64,000 nucleotides of DNA, taken from assembly GCF_963082655.1 (NCBI RefSeq), contig NC_081553.1, positions 61,184,311-61,248,310 on the forward strand, given 5' to 3'. A program made the position numbers and the translations under genes. The DNA comes from Stomoxys calcitrans. Its lineage: Eukaryota > Arthropoda > Insecta > Diptera > Muscidae. This document shows positions 35,086 to 47,415 of this stretch, one piece after another (within the stretch, counting starts at the first letter, position 1; each line of letters begins with the position of its first letter). The notes beneath the pieces are model-generated. The model searched no databases and was not told the origin of the DNA. It saw nothing but the letters and a program-made list of their open reading frames with translations.

Positions 35086-35899
35086 AGAAGTTCACTACCA
35101 CTATATGATAGGGATATACTAATCGAGTCATACCGTTTGTAACACCTCGAAATATTCGTCTAAGACCCTATAAAGTATATATATTCTTGATTGTCTCGAC
35201 ATTGTGAGTCGATCTAGCCATGTCCGTCCGTCGGTCTGTCGAAATCACGATAGAGGTCGAACGCGTAAAGCTAGCCACTTAAAATTTTGCACAGATACTT
35301 AATATCGATGTAGGTCCTCGAGGATTACACATGGGTCATATCGGTTCAGTTTTAGACATAGCTCCCATATAAACCAATCTCCCGATTTGACTTATTAAGC
35401 CCCTTGAAGCCGCAAGTTTGTCCAAAATGGGTTAAATTTTGCAAGTGGTGTTACGTTATGACTTCCAACAAATGTGCAAAGCACGGTCCAAATCAGTCTA
35501 TAACCTGATATAGCTCCCATATAAACCGATCTCCCCATTTGACTTCTTGAGCCCCTGGAAGCCGCAATTTTTATCCGATTTGGTGCAAATTTTGCAGATA
35601 GTGTTCTGTTATGACTATGTGCGAAGTACGGTTCAAATAAGTCTATAACTTGATATAGCTCCTATATAAACCGATCTCCCGATTTGACTTCTTGACTTCT
35701 TTTAAGACGCAATTTTTGTCCGATTTTGTTGAAATTTTGCATGCTACGTTCTGTTACGACTTCCAACAACTGTGCCAAATACCATCACAATCAATCTACA
35801 ACCTGATATAGGTCCCATGTAAACCGGTCTCTCGATCATCTTTGTTCGGTTTGACAGAAGTTTGGTATGTAGAATAAAAAAAACCAATTTTCGTGAAAA
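35086..35899 (+). mobile_element. family B1-like element inserted in the minisatellite
   Basis: The 5' part has ACTATATGATAGGGATATAC, CACCTCGAAATATTCGTC, TATAAAGTATATATATTCTT and CATGTCCGTCCGTCGG, then modules with GATATAGCTCCCATATAAAC near 35515 and 35653. The 3' hairpin is missing: the copy ends near 35895 in a B-like tail and the minisatellite resumes. It belongs to a 'GATATAGCTCCC' sub-branch shared with 53090-54100. Confidence 0.78.
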
Positions 35900-35975
35900 T
35901 TAAAATTTCGATCGAATATTTAAAATTTTGACCAAATATTCAAAATTTTGATGAAAATTAAAATTTTCACGGTAA
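35900..35975. repeat. minisatellite continuation
   Basis: AAATTAAAATTTCGATCG-type units identical in style to 32030-35085, placing the B element inside one array. Confidence 0.7.
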
Positions 35976-37159
35976 AATACACTACAAGTCCCATAAATAT
36001 ATCCTTTTTTTACATATTTATAAATTCCTATTTTATTTAGTCGCTTTGTTACCCTCTGCCAACTTCCATTCAGGTGTAAGCAACTGCATAGTCTCCACTA
36101 TCAGTTCTTTATATCCCTTTCAGAAGCTTCCAAAAAAAAAAAACATATCCGCATTGTTATGTCACTTCATATAGAAATCCTTTTTTGGTGAATATTTTCC
36201 ATTCACAATGAGCGGAAATGAATTATGTTGGGAAAGTGCAGAAAGTGCATCCTTGCTGTGTGTTACTAACCCTTACAGGAGAGAAGGAGTGCTATGCACT
36301 CATTTTTTTTCATATTGATGGTTAAGTTCATTGTATTGCCTTGAATAGACGAATGTGACGCGATTTCGTTGTATCCCAAAGCCATTCACTTACTACCCAA
36401 GTAGAAGTGGCTACAGCACGGGGGCAAATAGAGTCACTTGGTGAAAGGAATCAATGGAGTCAGCGCATCATCAAAATCTAGGCTGGCATTTCCTGCCGCT
36501 GTGGATTTTGCCAATGCCTGGCTGGGAGTAGACATATAAATCAAGTGGTACTGTGTTTCATTGCTTTTACCCTTCTGCCTTTACCATTTCCATACCCACT
36601 TTCACGTATACTGCGTATGTGTGAGACTTTATTGTTTAAAATATAAATATCGAATAGGTTATGCTTTATAATATTTGGTGATTGCCAGGATATGATAAAG
36701 GATATGACAATTTATGAGCTACATCATATATTGAAGTGGCTCCAAGCAGGTCTTATTAATATTGCAGAAAATGAACAGTGAAATATTATCCCAAGAAAAA
36801 TAACATAATCGGTGAATATGGCAACATTTGATTTTTAACCAAGACATTCGTGGTTCTTGTCTTAGCTATTTACAAGGGAAAAAGGAAAAACCAATGTCTT
36901 TAATCTTTATTTTTTGGTTTTTTTTTAGTTGTGCGATAAACACAAGGTGGGTGCGGTAAGCACACGGCATCTTAACTGCCCTCTATGTTAAGCTCCACCC
37001 TAATGTACATGGGTATTTATTATAAAATAAAAGATTTTATTGTCATAAGCCCTTCAGAGACAAGCTTTTGTATTGCTGAAATCTTTACAAAATGCACATA
37101 AAAGGGATATTAGAGTATAAACTACAAAACAGCATCAATGCGGAAGATTGTTATCGCTA
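35976..37159. other. no gene recognised
   Basis: AT-rich, unique-looking DNA between two satellites. No open frame above 60 codons and no repeat of the families described here. Confidence 0.5.
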
Positions 37160-40100
37160 AGCCATAATTTAATTCAGCATGACTAAATAGAGGAAAACTT
37201 TAATTAAGCCAGGCTGAATAAGGTTTTCTATGGGAAAACTTTAATTCAGCCTGGCTGAATTAGGTTTTCTATAGGAAAACTTAAATTCAGCCTGGCTGAA
37301 TTAGGTTTTCTATAGGAAAACTTAAATTCAGCCTGGCTGAATTAGGTTTTCTATAGGAAAACTTAAATTCAGCCTGGCTGAATTAGGTTTTCTATAGGAA
37401 AACTTTAATTCAGCCTGGCTGAATTAGGTTTTCTATAGGATAACTTTAATTCAGCCTGGCTGAATTAGGTTTTCTATAGGAAAACTTTAATTCAGCCTGG
37501 CTGAATTAGGTTTTCTATAGGAAAACTTAAATTCAGCCTGGCTGAATTAGGTTTTCTATAGGAAAACTTAAATTCAGCCTGGCTGAATTAGGTTTTCTAT
37601 AGGAAAACTTAAATTCAGCCTGGCTGAATTAGGTTTTCTATAGGAAAACTTAAATTCAGCCTGGCTGAATTAGGTTTTCTATAGGAAAACTTAAATTCAG
37701 CCTGGCTGAATTAGGTTTTCTATAGGAAAACTTAAATTCAGCCTGGCTGAATTAGGTTTTCTATAGGAAAACTTAAATTCAGCCTGGCTGAATTAGGTTT
37801 TCTATAGGAAAACTTAAATTCAGCCTGGCTGAATTAGGTTTTCTATAGGAAAACTTAAATTCAGCCTGGCTGAATTAGGTTTTCTATAGGAAAACTTAAA
37901 TTCAGCCTGGCTGAATTAGGTTTTCTATAGGAAAACTTAAATTCAGCCTGGCTGAATTAGGTTTTCTATAGGAAAACTTAAATTCAGCCTGGCTGAATTA
38001 GGTTTTCTATAGGAAAACTTAAATTCAGCCTGGCTGAATTAGGTTTTCTATAGGAAAACTTAAATTCAGCCTGGCTGATTTAGGTTTTCTATAGGAAAAC
38101 TTAAATTCAGCCTGGCTGAATTAGGTTTTCTATAGGAAAACTTAAATTCAGCCTGGCTGAATTAGGTTTTCTATAGGAAAACTTAAATTCAGCCTGACTG
38201 AATTAGGTTTTCTATAGGAAAACTTAAATTCAGCCTGGCTGAATTAGGTTTTCTATAGGAAAACTTAAATTCAGCCTGGCTGAATTAGGTTTTCTATAGG
38301 AAAACTTAAATTCAGCCTGGCTGAATTAGGCTTTCTATAGGAAAACTTAAATTCAGCCTGGCTGAATTAGGTTTTCTATAGGAAAACTTAAATTCAGCCT
38401 GGCTGAATTAGGTTTTCTATAGGAAAACTTAAATTCAGCCTGGCTGAATTAGGTTTTCTATAGGAAAACTTAAATTCAGCCTGGCTGAATTAGGTTTTCT
38501 ATAGGAAAACTTAAATTCAGCCTGGCTGATTTAGGTTTTCTATAGGAAAACTTAAATTCAGCCTGGCTGAATTAGGTTTTCTATAGGAAAACTTAAATTC
38601 AGCCTGGCTGAATTAGGTTTTCTATAGGAAAACTTAAATTCAGCCTGGCTGAATTAGGTTTTCTATAGGAAAACTTTAATTCAGCCTGGCTGAATTAGGT
38701 TTTCTATAGGATAACTTTAATTCAGCCTGGCTGAATTAGGTTTTCTATAGGAAAACTTTAATTCAGCCTGGCTGAATTAGGTTTTCTATAGGAAAACTTA
38801 AATTCAGCCTGGCTGAATTAGGTTTTCTATAGGAAAACTTAAATTCAGCCTGGCTGAATTAGGTTTTCTATAGGAAAACTTAAATTCAGCCTGGCTGAAT
38901 TAGGTTTTCTATAGGAAAACTTAAATTCAGCCTGGCTGAATTAGGTTTTCTATAGGAAAACTTAAATTCAGCCTGGCTGAATTAGGTTTTCTATAGGAAA
39001 ACTTAAATTCAGCCTGGCTGAATTAGGTTTTCTATAGGAAAACTTAAATTCAGCCTGGCTGAATTAGGTTTTCTATAGGAAAACTTAAATTCAGCCTGGC
39101 TGAATTAGGTTTTCTATAGGAAAACTTAAATTCAGCCTGGCTGAATTAGGTTTTCTATAGGAAAACTTAAATTCAGCCTGGCTGAATTAGGTTTTCTATA
39201 GGAAAACTTAAATTCAGCCTGGCTGAATTAGGTTTTCTATAGGAAAACTTAAATTCAGCCTGGCTGAATTAGGTTTTCTATAGGAAAACTTAAATTCAGC
39301 CTGGCTGATTTAGGTTTTCTATAGGAAAACTTAAATTCAGCCTGGCTGAATTAGGTTTTCTATAGGAAAACTTAAATTCAGCCTGGCTGAATTAGGTTTT
39401 CTATAGGAAAACTTAAATTCAGCCTGACTGAATTAGGTTTTCTATAGGAAAACTTAAATTCAGCCTGGCTGAATTAGGTTTTCTATAGGAAAACTTAAAT
39501 TCAGCCTGGCTGAATTAGGTTTTCTATAGGAAAACTTAAATTCAGCCTGGCTGAATTAGGTTTTCTATAGGAAAACTTAAATTCAGCCTGGCTGAATTAG
39601 GTTTTCTATAGGAAAACTTAAATTCAGCCTGGCTGAATTAGGTTTTCTATAGGAAAACTTAAATTCAGCCTGGCTGAATTAGGTTTTCTATAGGAAAACT
39701 TAAATTCAGCCTGGCTGAATTAGGTTTTCTATAGGAAAACTTAAATTCAGCCTGGCTGAATTAGGTTTTCTATAGGAAAACTTAAATTCAGCCTGGCTGA
39801 TTTAGGTTTTCTATAGGAAAACTTAAATTCAGCCTGGCTGAATTAGGTTTTCTATAGGAAAACTTAAATTCAGCCTGGCTGAATTAGGTTTTCTATAGGA
39901 AAACTTAAATTCAGCCTGGCTGAATTAGGTTTTCTATAGGAAAACTTTAATTCAGCCTGGCTGAATTAGGTTTTCCATAGGAAAACTTTAATTCAGCCTG
40001 GCTGAATTAGGTTTTCCATAGGAAAACTTTAATTCAGCCTGGCTGAATTAGGTTTTCTATAGGAAAACTTTAATTCAGCCTGGCTGAATTAGGTTTCTAT

Positions 40101-41091
40101 AGGAAAACTTTAATTCAGCCTGGCTGAATTAGGTTTTCTATAGGAAAACTTTAATTCAGCCTGGCTGAATTAGGTTTTCTATAGGAAAACTTTAATTCAG
40201 CCTGGCTGAATTAGATTTTCTATAGGAAAACTTTAATTCAGCCTGGCTGAATTAGGTTTTCTATAGGAGAACTTTAATTCAGCCTGGCTGAATTAGGTTT
40301 TTTATAGGAAAACTTTAATTCAGCCTGGCTGAATTAGGTTTTCTATAGGAAAACTTTAATTCAGCCTGGCTGAATTAGGTTTTCTATAGGAAAACTTTAA
40401 TTCAGCCTGGCTGAATTAGGTTTTCTATAGGAAAACTTAAATTCAGCCTGGCTGAATTAGGTTTTCTATAGGAAAACTTAAATTCAGCCTGGCTGAATTA
40501 GGTTTTCTATAGGAAAACTTAAATTCAGCCTGGCTGAATTAGGTTTTCTATAGGAAAACTTAAATTCAGCCTGGCTGAATTAGGTTTTCTATAGGAAAAC
40601 TTAAATTCAGCCTGGCTGAATTAGGTTTTCTATAGGAAAACTTAAATTCAGCCTGGCTGAATTAGGTTTTCTATAGGAAAACTTAAATTCAGCCTGGCTG
40701 AATTAGGTTTTCTATAGGAAAACTTAAATTCAGCCTGGCTGAATTAGGTTTTCTATAGGAAAACTTAAATTCAGCCTGGCTGAATTAGGTTTTCTATAGG
40801 AAAACTTAAATTCAGCCTGGCTGAATTAGGTTTTCTATAGGAAAACTTAAATTCAGCCTGGCTGAATTAGGTTTTCTATAGGAAAACTTAAATTCAGCCT
40901 GGCTGAATTAGGTTTTCTATAGGAAAACTTAAATTCAGCCTGGCTGAATTAGGTTTTCTATAGGAAAACTTAAATTCAGCCTGGCTGAATTAGGTTTTCT
41001 ATAGGAAAACTTAAATTCAGCCTGGCTGAATTAGGTTTTCTATAGGAAAACTTAAATTCAGCCTGGCTGAATTAGGTTTTCTATAGGAAAT
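37160..41091. repeat. 41-bp satellite, ~94 regular units
   Basis: CAGCCTGGCTG starts at 37247 and recurs every 41 bp to 41059; only one unit (near 40090, AGGTTTCTAT) is 40 bp. That is 94 units in phase, plus one or two decayed units at the left edge (37160-37235). Each unit joins two palindromes: AATTCAGCCTGGCTGAATT and GTTTTCTATAGGAAAAC. Variant units mark a higher-order period of 31 units (about 1,271 bp). Most units are otherwise identical, so the array is recent or being homogenised. It has no coding potential. The flanks carry no transposon ends. Confidence 0.97.
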
Positions 41092-42024
41092 TCACAACTT
41101 TTGTACTTTAATATTAAAAAAATACTCGTTAATATATTCTTTTATTTGGACAAATTAAATGTATGTCCGACTTATGACAATTAAGAGCTAGCAGACAATT
41201 CACCTTCATTTCATGTCTGTAGCAGTGCAAAGTCCTTAATTAAACTCTATACATTTCGACCAACAAGCTAACAAAAAGGCTCTTAAGGGTATTAAACAAT
41301 TAAGACTAGCACTAGGGGCCGCACAACAGCCAACTCACTTTATTTTTCCTCATTTTGGGCAACAGCTTTAGTAGCAGCAGTGGCATTAATTTAATTTGTC
41401 ACACTTTATAACACTCACATAAAGTCCTTTTTGCTTCGACACTCCCTTGAATGCACATACATACTCGTATGTGTATGCAAGGGACAAGGATTCTTTCTAT
41501 CTACACACTACAACTGTTGTTACAATTAAAACAGAAAACCGACCTTGGACTATCTCAACTTTACACTTAAACCACATTTGAAAAGTTCTATCATTTCCTG
41601 CAAAACTTCTCCATGGGATGTCTATGACCCTGGGACTCGATTTCCTCTCGCTCTATCGCCACCTCAACATTATCAACACACACCAAAGTCAGTTTGTCTT
41701 TTGTAATTTAGAAAACTGTTGTCTTTTAACGGAAGTTACCTGCTGTTGCCTTTATATCCTACTCTAAAAAATAGCTATAATGAAGTCCTTTTGCCAAACT
41801 TACCCCTTCCCTATGATACTCTTCCCAACACATATGCATGCACGTTGTCGAAGGACCATAAGGTATTGTCATTACCTCCTGAGACCTTGATTTTCCTAGG
41901 TCTGTGTAGTGAGCAGTGTTGCCGCTTTTTTTTAAGTTTTCAACAAAAAATGTTTACCCCAAAACAAAATTTTAATGAACTTTTTTTTTTTAAAGTACAT
42001 TTATGTGTAGATGAAATTGATTTC
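41092..42024. other. no gene recognised
   Basis: Unique-looking DNA. The frame 41719-42165 runs into the SINE at 42025, which supplies its last third, and its first part shows no known domain. I do not call a gene. Confidence 0.45.
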
Positions 42025-42174
42025 CACCGTAGCGCAGGGGTTTGCATGTCCACCTATGACGCTGAACGCCTGGGTCCGCATCCTGGCGAGAATTTGAGAA
42101 AAAATTTTCAACGGTGGTTTTCCCCCATAATGAGAGCAACATTTGTAAGATACTGTGCCAGATAAAAAATGGTA
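42025..42174 (+). mobile_element. family S SINE, copy 4, 3' truncated
   Basis: Head CCACCGTAGCGCAGGGG (A box), GACGCTGAACGCCTGGGTCC (B box with changes), then AATTTTCAACGGTGGTTTTC. It stops near 42172 and a second copy follows at once. Confidence 0.8.
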
Positions 42175-42345
42175 TGGCATGTCCACCTATGACGCTGAAC
42201 GCCTAGGTCCAAATCCTGGCGAGAACTTCAGAAAAAAATTTTCTAAGGTGGTTTTCCCTCCTAATGCTAGCAACATTTGTAAATTTCTGCATGGCAGCCA
42301 TGCAGAAATTTCTACCCAAAGAGGTGTCGCACTGTGGCACCAAAA
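42175..42345 (+). mobile_element. family S SINE, copy 5, tandem partner with hairpin
   Basis: Starts inside the tRNA-like head (GGCATGTCCACCTATGACGC), with the B box region changed to GGTCCAAATCC. A perfect 31-bp palindrome, AAATTTCTGCATGGC + A + its complement, sits at 42281-42311 where other copies read GTGAGGTACTATGCC. The body ends after GTGTCGCACTGTGGCAC. Confidence 0.78.
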
Positions 42346-42511
42346 CTCAGCTAGATCTACTCTAATTTGTTGAAGGAGGTTTACCTTCACCTGCCGCCCT
42401 ATTTATATCTTGAAGCACCGAACATTTAGATGGCGATTGTGATGGCTGCTGCAAAATCAGCCCAGAAAATACTGCTTAGACAAAATGTTTGAATGTTTCT
42501 AAGCACCACCT

Positions 42512-43583
42512 AAGGCCACCTCTCGACAGAAGAAGATTACACTCTACAAGACACTGATATTACCCGTGTTGTTATATGGTTCGGAACCATGGGTACTTGT
42601 GAAAGCAGATGAGGCAGTGCTTGGAGTATTTGAGAGAAAGATTCTTCGTAAAATATATGGAGCAGTTTGCGTTAATGGAGATTATAGGCGACGTATGAAC
42701 CAGGAGCTGTAGCATAGTTACACGCATCAAAATACAACGGCTGCCTTGTCTAGGCCATGTTGTTAGAATGGATGAAGAAGCTCCAGCAAAGAAGTCTTTT
42801 GAAGGCAAACACGGTGGTACACGCAAACCGGGAAGACCAAAAGCCCGATGGAAAGATCAAGTGGGAGAGATAAGAGCAGAAGATCGAGGCGCTTGAAATG
42901 CTGTTCTACGTTCGTCTAGAACAGCATTCCAGTGCTTGGAGTATTTGAGAGAAAGTACTGGGAGTATTTGAGAGAAAGTACTTGGAGTATTTGAGAGAAA
43001 GATTCTTCGTAAAATATATGGACCAGTTTGCGTTAATGGAGAATACAGGCGTCGTATTAACCACGAGCTGTATGACGAAGAGAGCATAGTTACACGCATC
43101 AAAATACAACGGCTGCCTTGTCTTGGTCATGTTATCGGAACGGATGAAGAAACTCCAGCAAATAAGTCTTGTGACAGCAAACACGGTGGTACACGCAAAC
43201 CGGGAAGACCAAAAGCCCAATGGAAAGATCAAGTGGTGGGAGACATCTCGAAACTTAGTGTCAAAGATTTTAGAATGAGCGCAGAAGATCGAGGCGCTTG
43301 GAATGCTGTTCTACGTTCGTGCTTGGAGTATTTGAGAGAAAGTACTTGGAGTATTTGAGAGAAATATTCTTCGTAAAATAAGTGGACCAGTTTGCGTTAA
43401 TGTCTTGTGAAGGCAAACACGTTGGTACACACAAACCGGGAAGACCAAAAGCCCGATGGAAATATCAAGTGGTGGGAGACACCTCGAAACTTGGTGTCAA
43501 GGATCGAGGCGCTTGGAATGCTGTTCTACGTTCGGCTAGTGAAACAAATATTCTGTTATAGCCAATTTAAGTAAAGTAAAGAT
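42512..43583 (+). pseudogene. RTE-like LINE 3' end, three partial copies in tandem
   Basis: Matches 24718-25205 of the long RTE-like copy. Copy a is 42512-42918, copy b about 42934-43320, copy c about 43320-43583. Each restarts near GCTTGGAGTATTTGAGAGAA and ends near GGAATGCTGTTCTACGTTCG. The a/b junction is a small palindrome (AATGCTGTTCTA with TAGAACAGCATT). Copy c ends in the element tail GTAAAGTAAAG. Frames are broken throughout; the encoded block is the C-terminal 'FERKILRKIYG...GRPKARW' region. Confidence 0.87.
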
Positions 43584-44739
43584 GCGTCTTCTCTTATTCC
43601 AACCTTTTAAAGAGTTTATTGGTTTGCCGTGGAAGCCCGATGGCCTATGCAAATTATAGACATGCGAAGAAAGAATAGGTTCGACCTTGTCCTTGAGGTT
43701 CGAACCAGGTGTATTCGTGAAAACCCCTGCTGACCAGTCGTCTGTCGGCTAGTGGAACTTGGAGCAGCCTCTCCACCACTCGATTTTTCAGTAGCAGGCA
43801 AACATGCTATGGCCTGATACCACCACCGCAGCTGTTGGGTCTTTGGAGTCTATTGAAAGCCTATTACTAGGCTTTAGATCTGCCGCTCCACTGGAAACAG
43901 ACGCAGATCATCAACCTCTATCGCAGCTATCCTTGAGTGACTAAAATTTTTTCTCCAAAAAAAAGAGCCCTGGAGTGAAATAACCATACGTCCGCTACAC
44001 TCAACAGGTTCAAACAAGGATAATGAATGAAAACTGCTATGCTATTCGAGCCATATTTTTTTTGTTTATTTACTGGCAACACTGTTTGCGACTCAGTCCC
44101 GAAATTCTATTACTTCGCCCCAAGACTACATATCCAAACTCATTGCCCACTTGCCGTGTACAAATGTCCCATGTGTGGTTGAAAACTGTAGATTTCATTG
44201 GCATTTTTGTCTTTACTTTCTTTCAACAATTTTTATATAATTTTAGCTTGAGTTAATTTATATTTGTGTTGCTTGGCGTAGATATGTGAATGGAGTTCAT
44301 GTTGTTTTAGTTGTGTTTTAGGTAAATTGTTTTACCGGATGTAGAAACACAGACCCAACACATACACACACTAACGCACGAACACCATGACATGTGTTAA
44401 GGATAACCCGGATTTTCACTTGTTTGTGTTACACCCGCATGCTGTCGATGTCGATGTCAACTATTGTTGTCGTTGTTGGAAACAGTCACCTAAGTTAAAT
44501 ATTGGCAGTCGTAGGTCTGTTTTATTGTCATCGGTATTGCTGTAACACAGCTGTGGTCTCACTGTTTTATTGCCTTTGTGGTGTTTATATTTTAATTATT
44601 TGAATCTTCAATGTGTGTTTATTAGAGAAGAATGGTAAGGAGTGTTGCCACTTATGTCAGAAGAAACCTGTAAGCTAGAAATCGATTAAATTTTGAATGC
44701 GGGGACCAGATAGAATACGTGTTTGTTGAACTATTTTCA
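43584..44739. other. no gene recognised
   Basis: 43600-43980 is GC-richer and might be decayed transposon coding DNA, but no domain is legible. 44020-44740 is AT-rich with no repeat of the described families. Confidence 0.4.
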
Positions 44740-47045
44740 AATCGTGAAAAGTTTTAGTTGGTTGTATCTACCGTCCGAATACAACGATTGACATACATGG
44801 GCTTCAGGTTGTACTGGAGTCCGCAACACTGGGGACTCAAACATAATTATAGATTCAATTCTGACTGATGCTACATTGACACTTGGCCTATTCGTCACCA
44901 ATAATACAAACCCCACACAATTCACGTCAACCGTCAATAAACTCTTAGATTTGTTCTTTGTCAATAATTCTTTGAAGATATCATTGTATGATCAGATTTC
45001 TGTTCCATGTTTCTCTAAGCCTGATCTGATTTATCTTGCCTACGATTCTGATTTGCGGGAGGAAGAGGAGGACATATCTTATCGTGACTATGGTAATTTG
45101 AATTATGAACATTTAGTTGGTATCATCTACCAAATGAACTGGGCTGACATTTTTACACTTTTAACTGTCGATCAGCAGACGGCTTTCATGACAGATAACA
45201 TTTTATGTCTCTATGATGCAACAGTTCCAATAGGGATTAAAAGGGCTTCGGCCAAAACAAGCCATGGTTCAATTCAAGAATCAAGGCGCTTAACGGGGAT
45301 AGGGACTTGGCTTACAGTAGATGGAAGCGTTTCAAGTCTCCAGAGCTGAAAGAAGAATTCCGTGAAGCTAGGAGGAAAGTTAACAATTTTATTAATGCGG
45401 CTAAAATGTATTATTATTCTTCAAGATATGATTGCGCAGTGGGCTTGAAGAGTAAGTGGAAGGTGATTTATGACTTCGGAGTGGGTAAACCCAAATCAAA
45501 CACTCCATACCATGGGGATTTAGATGAACTCAACAGGACCTTCGTAAGAATACCCGATATACAAACGGACACGCAATTTGACAGTGATGATGATGAGCCG
45601 GTTTTCGTTTTTGATGCCGCCGGTAGTCCTTTGAGTTGAAATGTGTTAGCCATGAGGAAGTTTATATTAGTTTTGTCCGTGTTAAGTCAAATGCAATTGG
45701 CTTGGACGGAGTTGATCCGAGATTTGTACGAATGTTACTTCCTACCGTTCTGCTACGTAACCTGTTCATTCAATTTTGAGCTCCAGTATGTATCCTATAA
45801 CTTGGAAGCATGCAAAGATTATCCCCATTCCCAAATCCAACGTTGATTATCGGTCGATGTCAAGTCTATGCTATCTCTCTAAGGTTTTTTAGAAAATTCT
45901 TCATGGACAGATGTCGGTATATCTTCACCAAGAGTCCCTGTTGTCCGAAAGACAGTCCGTCTTTCGTTCTGATCATAGTTGCATTACCGCATTGGTTGAA
46001 GTGGGCTGCATCGATCAGAGATGTCATTGATGAGAACAAAATTGGCTTTCTGGTTCTTTTGGATCACTCCAAAGCTTTCGATATGGTTGATCAACTGAAT
46101 TTGTGCATGAAAGGTCAAACTACGGAAATTTTTTCAACTTCATATCAACGGCAACGAGTCTGATTATGTCGTATCTGCGCATACAGCGCAGGGAATATGT
46201 TATCTAACCCCTTGTTCGTACCTAAGGGGGTTCCTCAAGGCTCGCTAATAGGTCCACTTCTTTTTTCATTTCATGCGAACGACTTGCCTCGTCAACTAGC
46301 ACACGGTCAGATTATGATATATGCTGATGACGTGCAGATTTTCAAAGCGGCTTTGTGGACAATGTAGACGACTGCATAAGTAAACAACTTAACGCGGAGC
46401 TACATCGCGTTTATGACTGGGCGACTGCAAATGGTTTGTTGTTAAATCCAAGTAAGTCTAAATGTTTGGCTGTTCACAAAAACAAGAATTTCAACATGCG
46501 ACAACCGGATATTTGCGTTAATGGTCAGAGGACTGATATTGTATCTGGTGCGAAGAATTTAGGCGTGGTTTTTAACAGTTATTTGATTTGGTCCGATCAT
46601 GCTAGCATTGCAGACGGGCAGACTTATACAAAGCTTCGTGCTCTTTTACACCCACAAATATCCGAATTCTTCTGGCGAAAACATTTCTAGTTCCAGGTTT
46701 GATATATGGTTGAGAACTTTTTTCGAATTGTGATTCTTCGAGCCTCCCAAAAATTGAATGTAGCTTTTGACAGCATAGTCCGTCAGCATGTTTCACAATA
46801 CGCAGATTCCTTATTTGGACTTAGTTTCAACAATCTTCTCAATACCAGATCATTAATATTTTTACATAAGATTATTGTGGAAAAGAAACCCAGATATTTG
46901 TTTGGGAGACTGAGATTTGCCCAATCTGATAGAGGAAGAAAGTGAATAACTTCTGGAAGACGAAGTCTTATGTCTGAATGACAATTTTATATTAGCAACA
47001 TACATCTTTGGAATAATCCACCACACGATATACAATATGACTGTT
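44740..47045 (+). pseudogene. third LINE copy (jockey-superfamily type), endonuclease end to RT
   Basis: Starts with the end of an endonuclease-like region (PTQFTSTVNKLLDLFFVNNS), a linker (ALNGDRDLAYSRWKRFKS and REARRKVNNFINAAK), then RT blocks spread over frames: NAIGLDGVDPRFVRMLLP, LVLLDHSKAFDMVDQ, MIYADDVQIFK and WATANGLLLNPSKSKCLAV. The Y-A-D-D core at about 46319-46332 is intact. Stops and frameshifts at about 45640, 45850, 46160 and 46690 make it a pseudogene. The spacing from 'SKAFD' to 'YADD' looks right for the family. It differs in sequence from the 26.5-28.5 kb element. Confidence 0.83.
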
Positions 47046-47415
47046 GACATTACTGGTTGATTTCATGGAAATCGGTTCAGATTTAGATATAGCTCTCATA
47101 TGTATATATCGCCCGATTTTCACTGCTAGAGCCACTGCAAGCACATTTATTCACCAATCTTGTCAAAATATTGCACAACGCTCTCCTCGATGACTATCAC
47201 AACATACATAGAGTTTGGACAAAATCGGTTCAGATTTAGATATAGCTCCCATATATATGTTCGTCCGATTTCCAGTAATATTGCAATAAAATTGTCTATT
47301 GTTAACCGATTTTCTCGAAGTTCGGCAGGAGGGATTTTCTCTTGACTCTCAATGTAACTGGTGAATTTCATGGAAATCGGTTCAGATTTAGATATAGCTC
47401 TCATCTTATATATAA
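47046..47415. mobile_element. family B remnant modules
   Basis: Repeated ATCGGTTCAGATTTAGATATAG followed by CTCCCATA or CTCTCATA at about 47075, 47228 and 47380, roughly the 153-bp spacing. Ends are missing. Confidence 0.65.

Noticed and set aside
37160..41091. Resemblance to a CRISPR array (regular palindromic repeats)
   Set aside because: There are no unique spacers: the whole 41-bp unit repeats. The context is a fly genome with LINEs and SINEs, so it is a satellite.
41719..42165. 148-codon frame as a host exon
   Set aside because: Its last third is SINE sequence in a sense-like frame and the first part has no recognisable domain, splice context or repeat-free support.
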